Source: Streptosporangium saharense
GTDB taxonomy: Bacteria > Actinomycetota > Actinomycetes > Streptosporangiales > Streptosporangiaceae
NCBI RefSeq assembly: GCF_014203715.1
Contig: NZ_JACHJP010000006.1
Coordinates: 186,001-250,000, forward strand
Direction: 5' to 3'
Length of the DNA: 64,000 bases
Shown: positions 1-8,730 of the stretch, one piece after another
Numbering within the stretch: the first letter of the stretch is position 1
Layout: each line of letters starts with the position of its first letter
Position numbers and translations under genes: made by a program
Notes under the pieces: model-generated
What the model saw: the letters and a program-made list of their open reading frames with translations, nothing else
Database searches by the model: none
What the model was told of the DNA's origin: nothing

Positions 1-129
1 ACCGAAGACCGTGGTGATGCTCCCATCTGGCTCGCCAACGACGAATACAAGACGACGATCATTCTGGAGTCGCCAGGTAATGGGCGGTACAGAGTCAGAG
101 GAGAGACCGCGTGTCTCTCAATCTCATGA
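1..129 (+). CDS. 3' end of an unknown protein (partial)
   Basis: Frame 1 on the plus strand is open from the window edge to a TGA at 127-129, giving a 42-residue C-terminus with balanced composition (charged, aromatic and Gly/Pro residues) that reads like real protein rather than an Arg/Ala-rich shadow frame. The next gene converges on it with a 1-base gap. No family is recognised from this tail. The short length makes the call uncertain. Confidence 0.4.
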   Translation, partial: TEDRGDAPIWLANDEYKTTIILESPGNGRYRVRGETACLSIS

Positions 130-130
130 G

Positions 131-2119
131 CTAACTGTCGAATACCAGGGCGCGTTCCCGTCCTCGTTGGTTACGGCTCTCGAATCTGTCTGCGAACCGA
201 CTGGACAGTGTTCCCAGTGAGAGCTTGTCATCGCTTCCCATGCCGTTGGCCACCGTCCACTTCTCGAAAGCCTCAAGTCCCTTGTTGCCCTGCTTGATGA
301 GCTCTGGGAACGGTCTGAGGTTTCCATGGACGTCGGCGATGGCCACACCGTGCGGATAGGCGGCCTGGAACTGGGCGGGTGTCACCTTCGGTTTGAAGCC
401 GTTGGCCATGAGGATCTGGGCGTAGGTGTGCTGACGTCCGAGTGTCGCGATGTCGTCCTCCTTGTTGACCCGGTCCATCCGGGTTTCGTCGTCTCCGCCG
501 AAGGCCCCCTCGGCGGAGAGACCGGTGCTCAGCGCCAGCCAACCGAGAGCCAGGGGCATGGTCGTCGCGGTGAGCGTGCTCGTCACCCCGACGCCCGTGT
601 CACGGATGAAAACCAGCAGGTCATCCCGCTGCTTGTCGAGAAGGTCCAGATTTCCCTGAACTTTCTCGACGGCCGCCAGCTCGAAACCGCGCACGTTGCC
701 CAGAGCCGTGAACACCCGGTCCATGTGCTCGACGTTCCCGGTTCTGCGGGTCGTCGCCGAGGCGTCGGTGATCACCTTCTGGGAGAAGCGGCCCATACCC
801 TCGTCGAACGGCGTCAGGTTCTTCGCCGAGTTAGCGAAGGTCTTCAGAAAGCGGTAGGTGTCCTTCGGGCTCAAAGTGAATGCCGACTTCGTGCCGAACG
901 CCGAGGTGGCGGGCTTCAGGGCGCTGTCCTCGATCATGTTCGCATCGCCGATGTTGGCGCCCTCGGTGATTTCGGTGGCGTACGCGCCCGCGATCTCGGC
1001 CAGGTGCTTTCTGACCTCCTCGCCGAGTTCGAGGTCGTCGAACGTCGTCATCACGGTGAAGGCGAACGCGGCGGATTTCTTGCTGTGAGCGCCATCTTCT
1101 TCGTCGTAGGCGCCGGAGGCTGCGGCGAGTAGCCGGCCGAAGGCGTCATCGTCGAAGGCGTCGGTCCCCGAGGCGTCATACGGGCCATGAACGTGGTCGT
1201 TGTGGTTCTTCAGGAACTCCTTCAGTTTCGAAGGATCCTTCTCGTACGGCCCGACCAGCGCCGTGATCGCCTGGCGCGCGGCGGCGGGATTGTTGCCCAG
1301 GGCGTACAGGATTCCAGGGCTGGTCTTTCCGGACTTGGAGAACCCCTGGGCCAGTGCTGCTCCGGCCAGCCATTCGGTGGGGAACTTCCCGGCGCTCAGC
1401 AGGAGGCTGGCTCCGAACCGGTCCTCACCTGACTGGCCGGGCTGCCGTACCGCGTCCATGACCTTGGCGAATCCGGGGACGCGCGATCCTCCGGTGACGG
1501 CCGTGCCGAGAGCCTGGCTCACGGTGCGGAGGGCCTCGTCATCGGGGCGGGGTGGGCCAAGGGTCGCCTGGGGACGGGAACTGTCCAGGTTCCCGCGCAG
1601 CAGTACGGGAAGTCCCAGGGTTCCTTTCACGCCGAGGGCGGCGAAGAAGGCCGCGGTGTAGTCGGCGTCGTTCTTGTTGGCGGCCAGTTGGCCGAGGACC
1701 TTCTCGTATTCCTCGGACGAGGTACGTCCGAACCAGGGGACGCTGCCGACAGACTCGATGTCCATCAGGCGTTTGGCGAGATCAGTGCCCTTTTTCCTGG
1801 CTTCCTCGGGAGAGAGGTGTTTCCCCTCGTCGTAGGCGAGCAGCCCGGCGCCAGGGAGCCAGGTCAGGTCCTCGCCCGCCTGGATCGTTGCCCCGCGTCT
1901 GCGCAGTCCTGGCAGCTCATCGTCGATCCACCCCTCGATCTCCTTGACCTGGCGTAGTGCCGTCGCCGGGACCTCGGCTGCGGTGAGGAGTTGGCGGATG
2001 CGTTCCGACTGTTCGGCGATGACGTCGCGGCCGTGTTCCAGGGCGGTGATGAAGGTCTTCATCAGGTCGGGGTCGATGCCGTTGAAGTCCGGTGACAGCG
2101 GTCCTGTTCCCGACGTCAT
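131..2119 (-). CDS. Large unknown actinobacterial protein, DUF6571-like
   Basis: This 662-residue protein has no signal peptide. The N-terminal ~90 residues are predicted helical and polar, similar in style to WXG100/ESX-type helical domains. The body is alanine-rich with few obvious motifs; one hydrophobic stretch near residues 540-560 could be a single membrane segment or a buried helix. The architecture recalls actinobacterial proteins filed under DUF6571, but that is from memory and not certain. The gene stands alone. It is followed by the convergent end of another gene and preceded by a gap with a strong hairpin. A role as a type VII-associated or toxin-like scaffold is possible but not shown by any catalytic motif. 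Confidence 0.75.
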   Translation of the reverse strand: MTSGTGPLSPDFNGIDPDLMKTFITALEHGRDVIAEQSERIRQLLTAAEVPATALRQVKEIEGWIDDELPGLRRRGATIQAGEDLTWLPGAGLLAYDEGKHLSPEEARKKGTDLAKRLMDIESVGSVPWFGRTSSEEYEKVLGQLAANKNDADYTAAFFAALGVKGTLGLPVLLRGNLDSSRPQATLGPPRPDDEALRTVSQALGTAVTGGSRVPGFAKVMDAVRQPGQSGEDRFGASLLLSAGKFPTEWLAGAALAQGFSKSGKTSPGILYALGNNPAAARQAITALVGPYEKDPSKLKEFLKNHNDHVHGPYDASGTDAFDDDAFGRLLAAASGAYDEEDGAHSKKSAAFAFTVMTTFDDLELGEEVRKHLAEIAGAYATEITEGANIGDANMIEDSALKPATSAFGTKSAFTLSPKDTYRFLKTFANSAKNLTPFDEGMGRFSQKVITDASATTRRTGNVEHMDRVFTALGNVRGFELAAVEKVQGNLDLLDKQRDDLLVFIRDTGVGVTSTLTATTMPLALGWLALSTGLSAEGAFGGDDETRMDRVNKEDDIATLGRQHTYAQILMANGFKPKVTPAQFQAAYPHGVAIADVHGNLRPFPELIKQGNKGLEAFEKWTVANGMGSDDKLSLGTLSSRFADRFESRNQRGRERALVFDS

Positions 2120-2256
2120 CGCCCCACCGTTCTTCTCGCCCTGTTTTCAGTTATTTCACCCTAACCAACGAGCTGCGTGGCGAAGAATGCGGATTTATCC
2201 CTTAAATCAGCCTCTATGTCAGGGATCGCCGAGGAGAAGGGCCTCTCCTGACATGG

Positions 2257-2283
2257 CGGAACCCCCGGAGACCGGGGGTTCCG
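2257..2283. terminator. Perfect hairpin terminator
   Basis: A 12-base perfect stem (CGGAACCCCCGG, 2257-2268) pairs with 2272-2283 around a 3-base AGA loop. It is followed on the plus strand by TTTT. It lies 56 bases past the stop of the leftward secreted-protein gene, so it probably ends that transcript. The T run lies on the other strand, so strong intrinsic termination is favoured for rightward transcripts. Confidence 0.7.
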
Positions 2284-2338
2284 TTTTCTGTCCTGAGCTG
2301 GTGGACCCTGGGACCCGCCTCACCGCGGGGTGGACGGG

Positions 2339-2797
2339 TCAGGCGCAGAGGTTGATGAACCAGACCGCGTCCCAGTTCGTGATGAACTGGGCTCCGGGCG
2401 CTATGTACCTGAGGGTGCGGTGATACTCGTCGCGGAGCTCCACGCGGACGTCCTGGTTGTTGAAATAGGGCGTCGTGCCCTCCCATCTCGCCAGCGCGTA
2501 CTCGCGGCACTGGTAGAACTGGAAAAGCGTGTAGCCGCTGCCGTTCCTGATCCAGGTGCAGAACCTGCCGGACGCGCAGTCGTTGACCCAGTCGGTGGCC
2601 TGCTGCTGGGTCCAGGATTTCGTGTCCCAGTACTCCGGGGCCGGGTTGACCGTGGGCCACGCCAGTGCCGATTTCGCCGTCGTGGATACGTTCCCCACGC
2701 TCGCGACATCCGCCCCGGCCGGGCTGGTGAGGCCCGCGAGAGTCGCGACGACAAGGGTCAGCGCTGCCAGGACGCGTTTGATAGCTGACACGTGCAC
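2339..2797 (-). CDS. Small secreted protein of unknown function
   Basis: The 152-residue product starts with a classic Sec signal peptide: basic VSAIKR, then a hydrophobic core, then an SPAGA-AD cleavage region near residue 30. The mature ~120 residues are rich in Trp, Tyr and Phe and contain four cysteines (two within a CASGRFC motif, one in YQC, one penultimate), suggesting two disulfides in a compact extracellular domain. Two GTG codons could start it (2797 or 2791). The AAGGA at 2802-2806 fits the inner one slightly better. It has the size of small secreted actinobacterial proteins related to peptidase-inhibitor-type folds, but no family is recognised. Confidence 0.75.
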   Translation of the reverse strand: MHVSAIKRVLAALTLVVATLAGLTSPAGADVASVGNVSTTAKSALAWPTVNPAPEYWDTKSWTQQQATDWVNDCASGRFCTWIRNGSGYTLFQFYQCREYALARWEGTTPYFNNQDVRVELRDEYHRTLRYIAPGAQFITNWDAVWFINLCA

Positions 2798-2931
2798 TCC
2801 ATCCTTGGGCGATTACCTCGCCACCGATCAAATCAGAGGCCGGAGAGCGATATAGGCCGATAAAATGCCATTTTTCGCTGGTTTACTGCCAACCTCGGAT
2901 CGACGAAAGGAAGGCCCTCTCACAACAGGGG

Positions 2932-3753
2932 TCAGGCCAGGTCCCACAGGAGACGGTAGTAGGCGATGCGCTCACGGTCGGGGGCGACGCCGTACGACTC
3001 GTAGACAAGGTGGTCGTAGCCGGGGCCGTGGTTCCACTCGGTGCTCCAGGCGGCGACGGCGAGGTCGGCCCACCGGTCGGCCACCCCGAGCGAGCCGAGA
3101 TCGACGTGCGCGGCGAACGTGCCGTCGTCGTTCACCAGCGTGTTGGGGGCGCAGGCGTCCCCGTGACAGACGACCAGGCGGTCGATCGGGGGCGGATCGC
3201 CGATGGTGGCCCTGGCCCTGGCGAGGTCGAGGTGGCGGTGTTCGGGGGACCAGTTCTTGGGGCCCTCGCCGTCGGCGATGCGTTCGTCGGCGCGGACGAG
3301 CCGCCGCTCGACGCTCCAGTCGAACGGGCACTCCTCGACGGGCAGGGCGTCGTGCAGGACGCGCAGCCCACGGCCGATCGCGCGCGCCGCGGTCGTGGAG
3401 GCCTCCGGGGTGACGCGCCAGCGGTCGTCCACCGCGGAACGGCCGGGGATCGCCGTCGTGACCAGCCAGGAGCCGTCGGCGTCACTACCGTGTTCGAGGA
3501 CCGGTGGGACGTTCACCCAGCGCCGTGCCCAGGTCAGGCGCTCCGCCTCGGCGAGCAGGTCGATCTCCGGGGTGCCGGTCGCGATCCACTTGGCGTATCT
3601 GACGCCGCCCCGCCCGTCGTCGAGCCGGAAGGTCAGGCCACCCAGCTCGTTGCGCCACACGGGGATGATGTCGTCGTCCCCGGCGAGTCTCGCCACGACG
3701 TCGGGTACGGGCACCGGACCGGTCGGGATCTCGTCGATCTCGGGAAGACTCAT
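2932..3753 (-). CDS. Aminoglycoside 3'-phosphotransferase-like kinase
   Basis: This 273-residue APH-fold kinase is expected to transfer phosphate from ATP to a hydroxyl of an aminoglycoside-like substrate. The catalytic loop HGDACAPN carries the Asp/Asn pair, followed about 15 residues later by the metal-binding DLGSLGVADRWADLA segment, as in APH(3') enzymes. The N-terminal lobe has the ATP-site Lys in an AKW motif. Length matches the family (about 265 residues). Chromosomal APH-like genes are common in actinomycetes and often do not give clinical-level resistance, so the real substrate is open. It follows the MFS gene on the same strand with a 58-base gap. Confidence 0.85.
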   Translation of the reverse strand: MSLPEIDEIPTGPVPVPDVVARLAGDDDIIPVWRNELGGLTFRLDDGRGGVRYAKWIATGTPEIDLLAEAERLTWARRWVNVPPVLEHGSDADGSWLVTTAIPGRSAVDDRWRVTPEASTTAARAIGRGLRVLHDALPVEECPFDWSVERRLVRADERIADGEGPKNWSPEHRHLDLARARATIGDPPPIDRLVVCHGDACAPNTLVNDDGTFAAHVDLGSLGVADRWADLAVAAWSTEWNHGPGYDHLVYESYGVAPDRERIAYYRLLWDLA

Positions 3754-3811
3754 GGGTCGCGATGCTCCCAGGCATGCCGTACCAGGGACAAAGGGTTTTC
3801 CGCCGAGCGGG

Positions 3812-5185
3812 TCACGTCCCGGCGCGGGCTGGGATTCCCCGGTCCGTGACCACCAGGACCACGCCGAGCACGGCGGTGACGACCATGATCAGGGCGAGGA
3901 CGTGCAGGCGGCCGTCGTTCACGGTGGTGTGGGAGGCCAGGGAGATCAGCGCGGTCGAGGCGATCGAGCCGAGGAAGCCCGAGGTGCGCAGCAGTCCAGA
4001 GGCGGTGCCGAGCTGGGACGGCGGGGCCTGGGCGTACAGGGTGGTCTGGTTGGCGCTGACGGTCGTGCCCAGGGTGATCCCGAAGGCGAGCGTGATGCCC
4101 ACGACCCAGATGATCGGGGTGCTCTCGGTGAGGAGGAGGACCCCCACCGATCCGGCCAGGCAGGAGAGCGCGGAGACGACGAGCGGGACGCGGATGAGGT
4201 TGCGCCGGGAGATGGGCCGTACGAGCAGGGCCGAGAGCGCGCTCATGGGCAGCAGGAGCAGACCCGCCGCCCTCGACGACACGCCCCGCTCCGCCTGCAT
4301 CCACTGGGTGAGGCCGTACAGGACGGTGTAGACGCACAGGGACGCCACGGCGAAGCGCAGATAGGTGCGGGTGAGCGCCGGGTCAGCACGCAGCAGGCGC
4401 ATGTCGATGAAGGGACGGCTCGCCCGCAGCTCCCACCACATGAGCCCACCACCGAGCAGTACGGCCAGGCCAAGGGCGATCCAGTCGGGGTTCGGCAGCC
4501 CCGTCAGGAACACCAGCAACGCCGCCGTCGCTCCACCGAATCCGGCGATGCCGACCACGTCGATGCGGGCCGCGAGTTGCTTTGGTGTCACCGGTCCCTC
4601 GACGGGTGGGTCGGCGGGGATCCACAGCAGGCCCATGACCAGGGCCGCGAGCGCGACGGGCAGGTTGACCAGGAACGTGGTCCGCCACCCCCAGGCGTCG
4701 ACCAGGATGCCGCCGATGGGAAGGCCGAGGGCGGCGGTCGCGGCACCGGCGATCATCAGGCCGCCGAGCACGCCACCGGGCGGCGCGGTCAGGCCCGCCG
4801 TCTCCGCGCGGCGCCGGATGAGCAGCATCGCCGAGGGGTAGACGGCCGAGCTGCCCACGCCGATCAGTGTCCTGGCCACGACCAGGGCGGTCAGGCTCCG
4901 TCCGGTCCCGCCCACGATCCCGCCCGCCAGGACGATGAGCAGGCCGGTCAGGAAGACGCGGCGGGCCCCGAACTCCTCGGCGAGCTTCCCGCCGGTCGGC
5001 TGGGCGATGGCCCCGGCCAGGTAGAGCGCGGAGACCAGCACCGCGGTCCGGCCGACCGGGACGTGCACGGCGGCGGCGACCGGCACCAGCGCGGTCGCGA
5101 TGAGGGAGGTGTTGACGGCGTTGATCGCCGATCCGGTGAACAGCGGCGTCACGAACCGCCAGGAGAAGGCGGAGTCCCGCGTCAC
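3812..5185 (-). CDS. MFS drug-efflux transporter (DHA2-like)
   Basis: This 457-residue protein has about 14 hydrophobic segments and the major-facilitator loop signature GGKLAEEFGARR after the second segment, typical of drug:H+ antiporters. The GTG start at 5185 overlaps the marR stop in a GTGA junction, so the two genes are translationally coupled. A longer in-frame extension upstream lies inside marR and is Arg/Gly-rich, hence rejected. The pairing with MarR suggests an exporter induced by its own substrate. The substrate cannot be told from sequence. Confidence 0.9.
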   Translation of the reverse strand: MTRDSAFSWRFVTPLFTGSAINAVNTSLIATALVPVAAAVHVPVGRTAVLVSALYLAGAIAQPTGGKLAEEFGARRVFLTGLLIVLAGGIVGGTGRSLTALVVARTLIGVGSSAVYPSAMLLIRRRAETAGLTAPPGGVLGGLMIAGAATAALGLPIGGILVDAWGWRTTFLVNLPVALAALVMGLLWIPADPPVEGPVTPKQLAARIDVVGIAGFGGATAALLVFLTGLPNPDWIALGLAVLLGGGLMWWELRASRPFIDMRLLRADPALTRTYLRFAVASLCVYTVLYGLTQWMQAERGVSSRAAGLLLLPMSALSALLVRPISRRNLIRVPLVVSALSCLAGSVGVLLLTESTPIIWVVGITLAFGITLGTTVSANQTTLYAQAPPSQLGTASGLLRTSGFLGSIASTALISLASHTTVNDGRLHVLALIMVVTAVLGVVLVVTDRGIPARAGT

Positions 5186-5619
5186 AGGCTCTCGCCGAGC
5201 CGTTCGATCAGGGGCAGCGCCGCCATCAGGGTCGCCAGCTCGGCGGGGGTGAACCCACCACCGGCGAGCGCGCGCTCCAACTGCTCGGCGCGGGCGTCGC
5301 GTCTGGCCCGCAGCGCCCGCAGCCCGGCCTCGGTCACCGACATCACCACCCGCCGCCCGTCCGCGGGGTCGGGACGGCGCTCGACCAGGCCACGCCCTTC
5401 GAGCCCGGCGAGCGTCACCCCCATCGCCTGCGGGGTGATCTGCTCGCATCTGGCCAGGTCACTCGCCGTGGCGGCTCCGGCCCGCTCCAGGCGCGACAGG
5501 GCGGAGACCTCGGGAAGGGTCAGCTCACCCCGGAGCGGCTGCCGGAGCCGCCGCACGAAAAGTCCCAGGCTCGCCTGGACCGCGGAGGCCACCACCCGCA
5601 CGTCCGGATCATCGACCAT
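5182..5619 (-). CDS. MarR-family transcriptional regulator
   Basis: A 145-residue winged-helix regulator. The central segment, ATASDLARCEQITPQAMGVTLAGLEGRGLVERRPDPADGRRV in outline, is the MarR helix-turn-helix plus wing, including the conserved DxR dipeptide context of the wing. The ATG at 5619 gives the usual family length. A GTG 48 bases upstream is also in frame, but it would place the palindromic operator inside the gene. It is coupled to the MFS exporter by a 4-base overlap and probably represses both until ligand binds. Confidence 0.88.
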   Translation of the reverse strand: MVDDPDVRVVASAVQASLGLFVRRLRQPLRGELTLPEVSALSRLERAGAATASDLARCEQITPQAMGVTLAGLEGRGLVERRPDPADGRRVVMSVTEAGLRALRARRDARAEQLERALAGGGFTPAELATLMAALPLIERLGESL

Positions 5620-5640
5620 GGTCGAGAACCTAGTTTCATC

Positions 5641-5663
5641 AACCCAGGTTTTCAAGCTGGGTT
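5641..5663. promoter_or_regulatory. Probable MarR operator
   Basis: A 7-base inverted repeat AACCCAG...CTGGGTT with a 9-base spacer lies 22 bases upstream of the marR ATG, in the short gap after the preceding permease gene. Size and placement are typical of an autoregulatory MarR site that would overlap the promoter. Confidence 0.55.
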
Positions 5664-5669
5664 TCACAT

Positions 5670-7076
5670 CTACGCGGGACGCCGCCCGGAGAACATGACA
5701 TAGCCACCCAGAAGTACCAGTCCGGTCACCATCTGCGCCGCCAGGAGGGGCAGCGGATCAGCGGGCCGTACGGCCAGCGCGAGGAAGGCGGGCACGCAGC
5801 CGAGCAGGGCGAGATCGACGCCGGTCAGCGCCCACAGCAGCGGCCCCGTGGGGATCGCGCCGCCCGGGGTGTCGATGACCGGCATGGAGTTGTCGATCGG
5901 GCGCCTCCTGGCCATCCGCAGCGCCCCGACCGCCAGGACGGGACCGCAGGCCGGGCCGAACAGCGACCACCACGCGCCCGCGCCGCTCAGCCAGAGGGCC
6001 GCCCCCAGCCAGCAGGCGCCGAGCAGGGCAGGAGGCAGGGCCCGTACGGCCAGCGCGGCACGGGAGCCGACGGCCAGCATCCGCAGCAGGGCGGGATTGT
6101 CGCCGTCACGGCGGGCACCGGAGGTGACGGAGACCGAGGCTATGAGCGCGCCCGCGATCACCAGCGCGGCGGCGACCTGGGGGAGTCCGGCGTTCACGGC
6201 CAGGGTGGGCAGCGCGGTGGCGCCGGCCAGCACCGCGAGCCGTACCGGACGGCGGGTGATGCGGCGGGCCTCCTGCCAGGCCAGCGTCCAGGCGCCCGAC
6301 ACCGGCCAGCGGCGCGAGCGCAGCGCCCGGCCCCGCCAGTGGTTGTCCTCGACCGCCCAGGTCAGGGCGCCCGGATCCAGCGTCACGGTCGCCTGCGCCA
6401 CCCTCCCGGAGCGGGCGGAGGCGGCCAGGATCGCGCGGGCGGGGACACGGTCGAGCGCCGTCCAGGCCCGCCGTACCAGAAAGGCGGCCACCGCTGCGGC
6501 GCAGCAGGCGAGCGCGCCGGTCAGCCCGGCGGGGAGAGCGGTCAGCGTCCGGCCAGGGCCCGAACCGGACACGGCGAGCAGTACGGCGGCCGCCAGGGTG
6601 ACGGCGATCAAAGCCTGTAGCCGGGTGTCCCAGGTGGGGAGGGCCTGACCGAGGACACCGAGCGCCATCCCGCCGAGCCCGGCGCCGAGGCCGACCACCA
6701 GCGCGGCCGTCAGCCGCAGGGGAAGCAGGTCGGGGGCTCCGAGCACGGAGACCAGCGCGACGCCCAGCACCAGCCCGCCCAGGACGGAGACCACGAGCAG
6801 CGCCCGCGCGGTCCTGCCCAGGACGGTACGGCGAGGCAGCGGGGAGAGCAGGCGCCACGAGGCGTCGGCGGCGCCGAGCACCACGGGACCGGCCATCCTG
6901 ACGAGCGCCAGATAACCCGCGTAGGCCACGGCGACCAGTGCGAGCCCGGACCCGACCCGCCGGGGATCGGCCTGGTGGGCGAGGTCACCGAGCAGGGAGG
7001 CGACCGGCTGACCGACGACCGCGAGGACCACGGCGATGGTCAACAGCGTCGTGTACCAGTCCTGCCAGCGCCTCAT
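5670..7076 (-). CDS. ABC transporter membrane protein (DUF6297-like)
   Basis: This 468-residue integral membrane protein has about 12 hydrophobic segments and a soluble, tryptophan-containing central region (around residues 205-265). It resembles ABC-2 type permeases that have no conserved catalytic motifs, and actinobacterial DUF6297 proteins (name from memory). Its ATG overlaps the stop of the upstream ABC ATPase by four bases, which makes it the membrane partner of that ATPase. Substrate and direction are unknown. Confidence 0.8.
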   Translation of the reverse strand: MRRWQDWYTTLLTIAVVLAVVGQPVASLLGDLAHQADPRRVGSGLALVAVAYAGYLALVRMAGPVVLGAADASWRLLSPLPRRTVLGRTARALLVVSVLGGLVLGVALVSVLGAPDLLPLRLTAALVVGLGAGLGGMALGVLGQALPTWDTRLQALIAVTLAAAVLLAVSGSGPGRTLTALPAGLTGALACCAAAVAAFLVRRAWTALDRVPARAILAASARSGRVAQATVTLDPGALTWAVEDNHWRGRALRSRRWPVSGAWTLAWQEARRITRRPVRLAVLAGATALPTLAVNAGLPQVAAALVIAGALIASVSVTSGARRDGDNPALLRMLAVGSRAALAVRALPPALLGACWLGAALWLSGAGAWWSLFGPACGPVLAVGALRMARRRPIDNSMPVIDTPGGAIPTGPLLWALTGVDLALLGCVPAFLALAVRPADPLPLLAAQMVTGLVLLGGYVMFSGRRPA

Positions 7077-7702
7077 CGCACGGCCTCAAGCCTGACCAGG
7101 CGGGCACCGCAGGCTTCGGCGAGCCCGAGGTCGTGGGTGGCCATGACGACGGCGCCGCCCCGCACCGCGTATTCGCGCAGGATGTCCGCCAGACGGTCGC
7201 GGAAGGCGGTGTCCAGCCCGCGCTCCGGCTCGTCGAGCAACAGCAGACGACTCGGCCTGACCAACGCCGTGGCGAGCGAGACCCGCTGACGCTGCCCGGT
7301 CGAGAGGGTCAGCGGGTGCAGATCGGCACGTCCTCCGAGGTCGAAGGCGGCAAGAGCCGCCCCGACATCCATCCGCCCGTCACGGTGGGTCGTCGTCACC
7401 AGTTCCAGGTGTTCCTGGACGCTCAGACCCGGGTACCAGGCGGGTTCGTCGCCGGTCAGGGCCACCTCGCGCCAGAACGTCGCCGTGTCCGTCGGCGGGT
7501 CGCCCAGCACCAGGATCCGGCCGGTCGCGGGGGTCTCCAGGCCTGCCAGGCAGCGCAGCAGGGTTGACTTGCCCGCGCCGTTCTCGCCGATGACGGCCAC
7601 GATCTCTCCCGGGGCCGCCGTCAGATCCACTTCGCGCAGTACGGCCTGGCCGCCGAGATCCACCTGGATGTCGTGGGCGGCGATCGTCGGTTCCACGGTC
7701 AC
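7073..7702 (-). CDS. ABC transporter ATP-binding protein
   Basis: This 209-residue nucleotide-binding domain has all motifs in order: Walker A GENGAGKST near residue 39, signature LSTGQRQR near 133-140, Walker B LLLLDEPE ending near 160, and the switch His in ATHD near 190. The GTG start at 7702 overlaps the stop of the upstream gene (GTGA), and its own stop overlaps the permease start. The three genes form one tight operon. An in-frame upward extension to 8533 is Arg/Pro-rich shadow sequence and was dropped. Confidence 0.9.
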   Translation of the reverse strand: MTVEPTIAAHDIQVDLGGQAVLREVDLTAAPGEIVAVIGENGAGKSTLLRCLAGLETPATGRILVLGDPPTDTATFWREVALTGDEPAWYPGLSVQEHLELVTTTHRDGRMDVGAALAAFDLGGRADLHPLTLSTGQRQRVSLATALVRPSRLLLLDEPERGLDTAFRDRLADILREYAVRGGAVVMATHDLGLAEACGARLVRLEAVR

Positions 7703-8412
7703 GAACCCAGGGTGGCGTTGACGCCGTGGACGCGGCCGAGGTGGTCGAAGTCGGCGGTCGCGGTGAAGGCCGGGCCGGTGAGGGTCAGCCTGGTGTGGTT
7801 CGCGTCGAAGGCCGCGCCCAGGCCGCGCCGTACCGCGTAGCCGTACAGGGCGCGGCGGTGGTCGCTCAGGTGGAGGTCGGTGAGGGCCTGCTGGATGACG
7901 CGCACCACGCGGGCGGGCTCCGGAGGCGGCAGCAGGAAGGCGGGGTGTTCGACGAGGAACGCGACGCGGGTGCCGCCGCCCGCGTCGCCGCCGTAGGAGG
8001 TCCAGAGTCCGGTCACGGCCTTGGCGGCCTCGGTGAGGACGGCGGCGGCGAGGTACGGCTCGGCGGGGGAGCCGGGCAGCGCGGAGAAGGGCACCTCGGG
8101 CGAGGAGAGTTCCGCGATGCCGTACCGGTGGCCGAAGTCGCGCAGCGTCAGGGACGCCTGCGTCACCGGCGCCGGGAAGCCGGACGGGTTGGCCCAGGCC
8201 CACAGCCACGAGCCCGTGCTGGGGGCCGCAGTGCCGAGCAGGTGGAACCGGGAGCAGGCGATCGGTCGGCTCCCGGTGAACTCGAACCGCTGTTCGCGCA
8301 GGTCGACGTTCCAGTCGTGGTCGCCGAGGACCTCCGCCAGGTGCAGCTGGTGTTCGAGGGAGAGCAGCGCCGCGTCGTCGAGGAGGTTCGCCAAGGTGAG
8401 TGATTCCGGCAC
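7699..8412 (-). CDS. Conserved unknown protein, DUF6882-like
   Basis: A 237-residue soluble protein without signal peptide or membrane segment. A GSWLWAWANPSGFP block in the first half is the most striking feature and recalls proteins listed as DUF6882 (recalled, not searched). It is the first gene of the ABC operon and is coupled to the ATPase by a 4-base overlap, so a role linked to that transporter is possible. No enzymatic motif is visible. Confidence 0.75.
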   Translation of the reverse strand: MPESLTLANLLDDAALLSLEHQLHLAEVLGDHDWNVDLREQRFEFTGSRPIACSRFHLLGTAAPSTGSWLWAWANPSGFPAPVTQASLTLRDFGHRYGIAELSSPEVPFSALPGSPAEPYLAAAVLTEAAKAVTGLWTSYGGDAGGGTRVAFLVEHPAFLLPPPEPARVVRVIQQALTDLHLSDHRRALYGYAVRRGLGAAFDANHTRLTLTGPAFTATADFDHLGRVHGVNATLGS

Positions 8413-8590
8413 GCCCGCAGACTAGGGGGTCTCGCTGAGGGAGTCCACTTCGTGTGGATTGTCGGGAATTCTCCCGCCGCTCATGGTGCAGGGGAAGGGA
8501 CATGCGGTTGGCGGTGGCATGGATGCGTCCCACGGCGCCTGGACACGTTCCACAGAACCCCAGGAGGGGACGCGGTGCGTTCAGTGCGAA

Positions 8591-8680
8591 CGTGCCTCAT
8601 GGCGCTTGGGTGGGGGTGCGAACGTGTTCCACGGTGTCCGGGAGGGTGGGCGTGCCTCATGGCGCTTGGGTGGGGGTGCG
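8591..8680 (+). repeat. 30-base direct repeat, two exact copies 60 bases apart
   Basis: The segments 8591-8620 and 8651-8680 are identical (beginning CGTGCCTCATGGCG and ending GGGTGGGGGTGCG). A third partial copy sits at about 8697-8715. The repeats lie in a roughly 320-base stretch (8413-8730) with no convincing gene, just upstream of the T-box leader. They may be a local expansion or binding sites; no function is evident. Confidence 0.7.
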
Positions 8681-8730
8681 GCGCGTGCGTTTGCGGTTGG
8701 TGGGGGTGCGAACGTACTCTTCCGGCAACG

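Noticed and set aside
8591-8715. Possible CRISPR array
   Set aside because: Only two exact units with a 30-base spacer and no cas genes or further repeats; the units are not palindromic.
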